From Saxidomus purpurata (Eukaryota > Mollusca > Bivalvia > Venerida > Veneridae): 64,000 bases of DNA. The DNA is taken from NCBI GenBank assembly GCA_022818135.1, contig JAFMSR010000005.1, forward strand, positions 36,341,959-36,405,958, in the 5' to 3' direction. Shown one piece after another: positions 63,901 to 64,000 of the stretch. The notes below the pieces were generated by a model that saw only the letters and a list, made by a program, of their open reading frames with translations, was not told where the DNA came from and did no database searches. Position numbers and translations under genes: made by a program. How positions within the stretch are numbered: position 1 is the stretch's first letter; every line of letters begins with the position of its first letter.

Positions 63901-63973
63901 CACACTCACAATCACGGTTTCTCCGTGTTCATAGCGTATTACATTCGGTACGGTGACGAAGTAGTAACCATCA
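16806..63973 (-). CDS. C3-like: Complement C3/C5-like thioester-family protein lacking the thioester Cys (39 exons, 5' end outside window)
   Basis: In-phase joining of 39 exons (listed separately) gives about 1,632 residues, close to vertebrate C3 (about 1,660). Residues are numbered from the first, split codon in the window. Seen: MG1 start VPNVIRYEHGE; MG2 GYLIVQTDKPIYTP; MG3 EYVLPSFDV; MG4 FRPG; a basic site RRKRR (about 644-648); FRESWLFEV; KGMCIADP; TED motif PAGNGEQTM (932-940), where C3 has GCGEQ; TED loop PVIHREM (His at about 1051); CUB/MG8; and a Cys-rich C345C tail ending NPYCFV before TGA. Family knowledge: C3 is a secreted opsonin precursor, cut by furin into beta and alpha chains, that bonds to targets through an internal Cys-Gln thioester. 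Here Cys is Asn and no anaphylatoxin domain is found, so covalent C3-type deposition and C3a release are not expected. C5 also lacks the thioester. The C345C domain separates it from A2M and CD109. All introns are GT-AG. The signal peptide exon is beyond 64000. Confidence 0.93.
17256..17298 (-). pseudogene. Partial duplicate of the C3-like terminal exon
   Basis: 43 bases nearly identical to the end of exon w39, coding DRLSRVLNPYCFV. It lies about 450 bases upstream in the last intron. An inserted T removes the stop. The upstream half of the exon, with acceptor and Cys residues, is not duplicated, so it is a relic rather than an alternative exon. Confidence 0.6.
17510..17990 (+). repeat. Family RA, degenerate remnant
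   Basis: Shares tatataagtctttataaaac, a gacc-rich segment and the agctcttgg block with family RA. Ends not identifiable. Confidence 0.45.
18000..19690. other. Last intron of the C3-like gene, remaining part
   Basis: No exon or repeat recognised. Two gacgtca motifs at about 18510-18540. Confidence 0.5.
19702..19843 (-). CDS. C3-like: C3-like exon w38 (C345C core)
   Basis: Encodes MAFFWTTSCDEPALEEG and YYIIGRDG, the NTR pattern C...L.L..G..Y.I.G.DG. The donor gtaagt overlaps an in-frame TAA just after the exon. Splicing is preferred because exon w39 restores the C-terminal Cys. Confidence 0.94.
20958..21140 (-). CDS. C3-like: C3-like exon w37 (C345C/NTR start)
   Basis: 60 codons: PRVACATVNWISYVNKTLES, placed where C3 has KACEPGVDYVYKTRLVK. 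Two further Cys (EMCIQ, YSCNP). Acceptor cttcag, donor gtaacc. Confidence 0.87.
21368..21466 (-). CDS. C3-like: C3-like exon w36 (anchor region)
   Basis: Encodes QFCTQFYGTG and CDKTNQQCQCLQ, matching C3 SCTRFYHPE and LCRDELCRCAEE, the Cys-rich anchor before C345C. Acceptor aaacag, donor gtaagt. Confidence 0.95.
21790..21898 (-). CDS. C3-like: C3-like exon w35 (MG8 end)
   Basis: Encodes SFIFRLKDGYE and PSSVKVYDYYNP, matching C3 CLAFKVHQYF and PGAVKVYAYYNL. Acceptor tttcag, donor gttagc. Confidence 0.95.
22213..23153 (+). repeat. Interspersed repeat family RB, copy 1, with three tandem units
   Basis: Head gacgaatgtccccgaaag and ggtgtctcacagtctg. Then three units of about 168 bp, each with gtgtgaccttgacctttgag (TGACCTTGA at 22377, 22544 and 22714). 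Then gacg/ggac microsatellites, and a tail tatgccacccttcgggggcat. A second copy is at 34750. Confidence 0.82.
22862..22902. repeat. GGAC microsatellite
   Basis: Runs of gacg/ggac inside family RB. A second run is at about 23072-23118. Confidence 0.85.
23360..23440 (-). CDS. C3-like: C3-like exon w34 (MG8)
   Basis: 27 codons with NIARYEMP and GFVVFYLQK, matching C3 YISKYELD and TLIIYLDK. Acceptor tttcag, donor gtttgt. Phase 0. Confidence 0.92.
23698..23785 (-). CDS. C3-like: C3-like exon w33 (MG8)
   Basis: Encodes FGMSIVNFGLETGV and DDLDK, matching C3 ATMSILDISMMTGF and DDLKQ. Acceptor ttctag, donor gtattt. Confidence 0.93.
24056..24716 (+). repeat. Family RA, copy 2
   Basis: Starts aagaggaccaatatggccct, holds two internal modules, and ends in agctcaccctggc-gtag-tcaggtgagct. 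Intronic, between exons w32 and w33. Confidence 0.85.
24854..25033 (-). CDS. C3-like: C3-like exon w32 (Cys/Pro-rich insert with RRKGR before MG8)
   Basis: Encodes NCDICGRCEQDPPPPEDY, an acidic Pro-rich stretch, NFGRRKGRANRKVR and then KKCIKFSV, the first MG8 strand (C3 TMILEICTR). The insert is longer than the short C3 linker. RRKGR is a possible proprotein convertase site (R-X-X-R). In C4 the alpha-gamma cut lies in this general region. Donor gtgcgt. Confidence 0.88.
25674..25861 (-). CDS. C3-like: C3-like exon w31 (CUB end / MG8 linker)
   Basis: Encodes VTGTGTGRMIIDLRYN then CPFDVSYIEV, matching C3 AEGKGQGTLSVVTMYH and CNKFDLKVTI. Acceptor tttag, donor gtaata. Confidence 0.93.
26806..26961 (-). 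CDS. C3-like: C3-like exon w30 (CUB second half)
   Basis: 52 codons: DTVVGLQALSKYS matches C3 ATFMVFQALAQYQ, then LKVKLFANDW and beta-strand-rich sequence. Acceptor tatag, donor gtaagt. Phase 0 at both ends. Confidence 0.94.
30541..31325. repeat. Palindromic GAGATATCTC satellite
   Basis: About 785 bases with agagatatctc-type palindromes every 20-45 bases and unrelated spacers. The ORFs here (repeated RYLF) are translations of the repeat. Confidence 0.85.
33317..33329 (+). promoter_or_regulatory. CTCF-like core motif in the right inverted repeat
   Basis: CCACTAGAGGGCG fits the known animal CTCF core (CCASYAGRKGGC). The left arm of the element has a weaker relative (gtcgcgagatggcg on the minus strand). 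Motif match only. Confidence 0.35.
33577..33749 (-). CDS. C3-like: C3-like exon w29 (TED end)
   Basis: Encodes AVESTAYALLAMLQLGDYD and IVRWLTSQ...FRTTQ, matching C3 NVEATSYALLALLQLKDFD and VVRWLNEQ...GSTQ. The following intron (6.6 kb) holds a large TTAA-flanked element. Donor gtatta. Confidence 0.96.
34750..35163 (+). repeat. Family RB, copy 2
   Basis: Same head (gacgaatgtccccaaaaag), one full unit with TGACCTTGA at 34969-34977, and tail tatgccaacctatgggggct. Lies in the intron between exons w28 and w29. Confidence 0.8.
35666..35837 (-). CDS. C3-like: C3-like exon w28 (TED)
   Basis: 57 codons containing AETIKKSTAFLERLD and YLLAISTYALAMAES, matching C3 SITKAGDFLEANY and YTVAIAGYALAQMG. Acceptor ttcaag, donor gtaagg. 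Confidence 0.95.
37274..37351 (-). CDS. C3-like: C3-like exon w27 (TED)
   Basis: 26 codons with DPSLTAFVLVTLLECG, matching C3 DMALTAFVLISLQEA. Acceptor tttcag, donor gtataa. Confidence 0.95.
37629..37746. mobile_element. Hairpin MITE-like palindrome
   Basis: Nested inverted blocks: tatcgttgaataaaata, tttggatgcg and attaaatcactcgtg, all repeated inverted on the other side of a ctac loop. About 118 bases can fold on themselves. Flanking 37430-37628 also matches 16425-16630 inverted. Confidence 0.75.
38335..38500 (-). CDS. C3-like: C3-like exon w26 (TED, His loop PVIHREM)
   Basis: Encodes WLTAFVAKVFCQAK, INWLKNHVTDGGEF and DHMPVIHREMI, matching C3 WLTAYVVKVFSLA and EDAPVIHQEMIGG. The His (about residue 1051) is the one that catalyses acyl transfer in C3 and C4B. 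It is kept although the thioester Cys is lost. Acceptor tttcag, donor gtaagt. Confidence 0.96.
39650..39728 (-). CDS. C3-like: C3-like exon w25 (TED)
   Basis: Encodes SQYRHPDGSYSVWQN and QSSI, matching the A2M/C3 family pattern DGSYS before TWLTA. The Trp codon is split with exon w26. Acceptor atgtag, donor gttagt. Confidence 0.94.
40002..40190 (-). CDS. C3-like: C3-like exon w24 (TED start; thioester motif GNGEQ)
   Basis: Encodes LFQIPAGNGEQTMIRLAPTV. C3 has [21 protein letters not shown]. The codon at the thioester Cys position is AAT (Asn), two base changes from TGT, so a single sequencing error does not explain it. The Gln is kept. Known chemistry requires Cys plus Gln, so no thioester can form. 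Ends IRDG at donor gtatat. Confidence 0.96.
40826..40985 (-). mobile_element. tRNA-derived SINE, copy 1
   Basis: Minus-strand head with A box TAGTTCAGTAGTGG, cgcattcgcctcaggattg and B box GGTTCGATCTC, followed by gtgtccttaggcaatg and cctccctctcctcgag. Same family as 58797. Confidence 0.65.
41091..41192 (-). CDS. C3-like: C3-like exon w23 (CUB first half)
   Basis: 33 codons including AGRVYTVDLTLP and ATGYMQ, filling the C3 position ESETRILLQGTP. Joined on both sides by split codons. Acceptor ttttacag, donor gtacga (weak). Confidence 0.8.
42638..43662 (+). repeat. Family RA, copy 3, with tandem internal modules
   Basis: Four repeats of a module of about 165 bp (ggtagaggtccactagacaatgc, tctaggccttgtggtttcag, gtgaccccc..gggtcaattttga). 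The terminal hairpin agctcaccctggc-aaa-gccaggtgag is nearly perfect. Between exons w22 and w23. Confidence 0.85.
43765..43861 (-). CDS. C3-like: C3-like exon w22 (MG7/CUB junction)
   Basis: Encodes NEGIEEQMTIQICLDP, matching C3 PEGIRMNKTVAVRTLDP. Two extra Cys (ICLDP, KDCKNG). Acceptor tttacag, donor gtcagt. Confidence 0.88.
44140..44361 (-). CDS. C3-like: C3-like exon w21 (MG7)
   Basis: 74 codons. VTLKPNSAETVRFPMIPLKRG aligns with C3 [21 protein letters not shown], ending RKPLYVV (C3 RKSLKVV). Acceptor ttccag, donor gtaagt. Confidence 0.95.
45333..46156. mobile_element. 824 bp TTAA-flanked inverted-repeat element with tRNA-like segment
   Basis: Ends GGTAGTACACCCCTAAT and ATTAGGGTCTACTACC (imperfect inverse), flanked by TTAA at 45329-45332 and 46157-46160. 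Inside, 45375-45460 holds a tRNA-like block with anticodon-like loop ctgaaga and B box GGTTCAAATCC. No ORF. Confidence 0.75.
46478..46644 (-). CDS. C3-like: C3-like exon w20 (MG7)
   Basis: Encodes DKGMCIADPVDVKAFRDFF and LGLPYKATRLEHFNVKA, matching C3 KKGICVADPFEVTVMQDFF and LPYSVVRNEQVEIRA. Acceptor ttccag, donor gtaacg. Confidence 0.96.
47025..47092 (-). CDS. C3-like: C3-like exon w19 (MG6 end)
   Basis: Encodes YPDSITSWIIQAIG, matching C3 LKDSITTWEILAVS. Acceptor tttcag, donor gtgagt. Split codons at both ends fit the neighbours. Confidence 0.93.
47563..48131 (+). repeat. Family RA, copy 4 (degenerate)
   Basis: Head agagagccattatgactcta and tail ctccacctgag...ggtcagctaaa, with one module (cttggtagaggtctagtaga). 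Ends next to exon w18. Confidence 0.65.
48158..48278 (-). CDS. C3-like: C3-like exon w18 (acidic alpha-prime-like segment)
   Basis: Begins GFDDERDYVSD, resembling the acidic alpha-prime N-terminus of C3b (LDEDIIAEEN), then DFRESWLFEVDRLD, matching C3 EFPESWLWNVEDL. Follows the RRKRR exon directly. Acceptor ctacag, donor gtatga. Confidence 0.93.
49199..49304 (-). CDS. C3-like: C3-like exon w17 (beta/alpha processing site RRKRR)
   Basis: Encodes KTGLTVLTNAAIDEQ, a Cys, then ENRRKRRYSD. The tetrabasic-type site matches the C3 beta-alpha junction (RRRR), normally cut by furin in the secretory pathway. The exon ends with the first base of a Gly codon (donor gtacta, weak) and joins exon w18 directly in phase. 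The anaphylatoxin domain found here in C3/C4/C5 is absent. Confidence 0.88.
49753..49827 (-). CDS. C3-like: C3-like exon w16 (MG6, DLGCGEGSG)
   Basis: 25 codons containing SHDLGCGEGSGRSSADVF, aligning with C3 KADIGCTPGSGKDYAGVF. The conserved Cys is kept. Acceptor attcag, donor gtttgt. Confidence 0.95.
50049..50198 (-). CDS. C3-like: C3-like exon w15 (MG6 first part)
   Basis: Encodes LKLETTKVQVKPGSND and LNVMDKALLSLNNKN, matching C3 VPGQQMTLKI and VAVDKGVFVLNKKN. Acceptor ttgcag, donor gtatgt. Confidence 0.95.
50743..50833. repeat. AAT/ATC trinucleotide microsatellite
   Basis: Runs of aataat and atcatc. The Asp/Tyr-rich minus-strand ORF here is its translation. It ends 50 bases from the exon w14 donor. 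Confidence 0.9.
50885..51082 (-). CDS. C3-like: C3-like exon w14 (MG5)
   Basis: 66 codons. Contains SARLLVFYVH and VLVADSVKFDVDQKC, matching C3 FRLVAYYT and VVADSVWVDVKDSC. Acceptor ttacag, donor gtaatt. Confidence 0.95.
52051..52119 (-). CDS. C3-like: C3-like exon w13 (MG5)
   Basis: 23 codons from DKNMIMRASTN to YTGMLFM, leading into VVTRGK of exon w14. This corresponds to C3 GETLNVNFLL...YLIMNKG. Acceptor has a good tract (cttatctttttaag); the donor gtacag is weak. Confidence 0.7.
52467..52499 (-). CDS. C3-like: C3-like micro-exon w12 (MG5 start, tentative)
   Basis: Only 33 bases, encoding AEGQGEYHVYQ. The donor (CAG then gtaatt) is good but the acceptor (tgctgag) has a poor pyrimidine tract. 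It fits position and phase between w11 and w13. If skipped, the frame is kept, so it may be optional or wrong. Confidence 0.5.
52923..53015 (-). CDS. C3-like: C3-like exon w11 (MG4 end)
   Basis: 31 codons, AATTDNRQESDRFYVEAY and on. Corresponds to the end of C3 MG4 by position; identity is low. Acceptor tttacag, donor gtgaga. Phase 0. Confidence 0.8.
53510..53677 (-). CDS. C3-like: C3-like exon w10 (MG4)
   Basis: Encodes VDMMFANGQPAMGKDI and QTTDSKGHAIF, equivalent to C3 MVFVTNPDGSPAY and GDGVAKL. Acceptor taacag, donor gtaagc. Phase 0 at both ends. Confidence 0.92.
53965..55020. mobile_element. Pogo/Tigger-like DNA element, non-autonomous, possibly nested
   Basis: Left end CAGTAATTTCCG, right end CGGAGTTTACTG, each next to TA. 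Terminal zones are rich in tataacg and cggatata, as in pogo-type ends. A second left-like end (tacagtaaagtaatcg) at 54163 suggests nesting or tandem insertion. No intact transposase. Confidence 0.55.
55049..55312 (-). CDS. C3-like: C3-like exon w9 (MG3 end to MG4 start)
   Basis: Longest exon, 88 codons. Contains VKEFFISVQDIL and KLNFRPGCEYYLK, the latter matching C3 KYFKPGMPFDLM. A stronger-looking gtgagt lies 17 bases inside the exon but would break the frame to exon w10, so the gtgctt donor is preferred. Confidence 0.85.
55544..55646 (-). CDS. C3-like: C3-like exon w8 (MG3)
   Basis: Encodes YVYGKPVDGNAWLTLF, matching C3 FLYGKKVEGTAFVIF. Joined across a 3.4 kb intron that holds satellites and an A/T-only block. 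Donor gtgagt, phase 0. Confidence 0.93.
56180..56505. repeat. 65-bp tandem repeat, five copies
   Basis: Units ccctaaaatacgtcatcg, cagatcgagctgctgac, attttttggccagaa, tggtatatcaaatcg; nearly identical except the last. Each holds tacgtcatc, a CRE-like half. Intronic, between exons w7 and w8. Confidence 0.92.
57305..58019. repeat. A/T-only low-complexity block
   Basis: About 710 bases of long T and A runs with almost no G or C (only a ctct near 57680). Either a true homopolymer-rich array or, more likely, unreliable consensus from long reads. Confidence 0.85.
58228..58657. repeat. Two interleaved inverted repeats (a-b-a'-b')
   Basis: Arm a (58242-58325) is inverted at 58449-58533. Arm b (58322-58410) is inverted at 58570-58657. 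Shared blocks include ggttgattgttgtg/cacaacaatcaacc and caaatgagatcgtcattaat with its inverse. Confidence 0.75.
58797..58935 (+). mobile_element. tRNA-derived SINE, copy 2
   Basis: Head with gcgcagtggtagcgcgttcg, B box GGGTTCGACCCC, then gtgtccttag. Intronic, between exons w7 and w8. Not a tRNA gene: the stems do not pair fully. Confidence 0.65.
59082..59169 (-). CDS. C3-like: C3-like exon w7 (MG3)
   Basis: Completes EYVLPSFDV and continues DTPDILVTVKA, matching C3 LPSFEV...LEVTITARF. Acceptor atttcag, donor gtaagt. Confidence 0.93.
59510..59552 (-). CDS. C3-like: C3-like exon w6 (MG2/MG3 linker)
   Basis: 43-base exon encoding FETESRALFEVQEY, matching C3 FSTEFEVKEY. With exon w7 it forms the family motif EYVLPSF. 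Donor gtgagc. Confidence 0.92.
59865..59996 (-). CDS. C3-like: C3-like exon w5 (MG2 end); acceptor abuts a minisatellite
   Basis: Encodes SPSNLTMARK to ETGIWTARAFYKGQ, equivalent to the C3 stretch ending GQWKIRAYYE. The acceptor (catttgag) and first 15 coding bases form the first unit of a 34-bp tandem array running away from the exon. Phase 0 at both ends. Confidence 0.9.
59982..60425. repeat. 34-bp minisatellite derived from the exon w5 splice acceptor
   Basis: About 13 units, such as aatatcaggttaaatggacg and cttaaatgaaat. The first unit holds the exon w5 acceptor and first 15 coding bases. Later units keep a minus-strand pyrimidine-rich stretch followed by AG in most copies. Confidence 0.88.
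61704..61780 (-). mobile_element. tRNA-like SINE fragment
   Basis: Minus strand shows a B box GGTTCGAATCTCC and a degenerate A box (tggtgtcgtgttaaatg). Weak. Confidence 0.35.
62139..62175. repeat. Small inverted repeat
   Basis: aaaaaatgac ... gtcatttttt, 10-bp arms around a 17-base loop, inside the intron between exons w4 and w5. Confidence 0.6.
62477..62550 (-). CDS. C3-like: C3-like exon w4 (MG2)
   Basis: Encodes VKVRTLALDESMRAVDG, equivalent to C3 VLYRIFTVNHKLLPVG. Acceptor atttcag, donor gtaagt. Ends in phase 0. Confidence 0.9.
62957..63151 (-). CDS. C3-like: C3-like exon w3 (MG1/MG2 junction)
   Basis: Contains SYQTGYLIVQTDKPIYTP, matching the C3 segment LQSGYLFIQTDKTIYTP that opens MG2. 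This is one of the clearest family signatures. Joins exon w2 through a split Ala codon. Donor gtttgt. Confidence 0.95.
63431..63491 (-). CDS. C3-like: C3-like exon w2 (MG1)
   Basis: Encodes VWLQYGEKQFSTQ, the middle strands of MG1. Acceptor attttag, donor gtaata. Starts in phase 0 and ends with one base of a split Ala codon. Confidence 0.85.
63874..63973 (-). CDS. C3-like: C3-like exon w1 (MG1 start)
   Basis: Starts with the last base of a codon split with an upstream exon outside the window. Encodes DGYYFVTVPNVIRYEHGE, aligning with the start of mature C3 beta chain (TPNILRLESEE). Acceptor ttgcag, donor gtaata. Ends in phase 0. Confidence 0.9.
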
Positions 63974-64000
63974 CTGCAATAAAAATCTTATTTAAAGTCT

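Overview
The window looks like nuclear DNA of a mollusc, most likely a bivalve. It is AT-rich and intron-dense, with GT-AG introns, tRNA-derived SINEs, non-LTR retrotransposon relics, TTAA-flanked inverted-repeat elements and many short satellites. The organism call is an inference from this repeat landscape and from the type of complement gene. No bacterial genes, rRNA genes or CRISPR arrays are seen.

One gene dominates. A complement C3/C5-like thioester-family gene on the minus strand fills 16806-63973. I reconstructed 39 coding exons. They join in phase from start to end without a stop and encode about 1,632 residues. The signal-peptide exon lies beyond the right edge of the window. The domain order follows vertebrate C3: MG1-MG6, a furin-like RRKRR site, an acidic alpha-prime-like start, MG7, CUB halves flanking the thioester (TED) domain, MG8, and a C-terminal C345C/NTR domain. 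Two hallmarks are missing. The thioester motif reads GNGEQ instead of GCGEQ, so the thioester cysteine is Asn. No anaphylatoxin (C3a/C5a) domain lies between the furin site and the alpha-prime-like segment. The TED histidine (PVIHREM) is kept. A Cys/Pro-rich insert with a second basic site (RRKGR) sits between CUB and MG8 and could give a third chain, as in C4.

Downstream of that gene, on the same strand, a TATA box and a first coding exon with a signal peptide (10941-11063) end in the same splice phase that the C3-like gene uses after its missing exon 1. This may be the 5' end of a neighbouring paralogue, but no further exons were recognised to the left.

Layout. 1-2310 is a minus-strand LINE reverse transcriptase with one in-frame stop. 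2338-2890 is a short-motif repeat field. 4540-6556 holds SINE-like pieces. 9560-10335 is a palindrome-bearing satellite. 10941-11063 is the orphan first exon. 11266-15800 is repeat and LINE debris. 16806-63973 is the C3-like gene. Its introns hold a 5.9 kb TTAA-flanked inverted-repeat element, two repeat families in several copies, a pogo-like element, several minisatellites (one made from a splice acceptor) and a 0.7 kb block of almost pure A/T.
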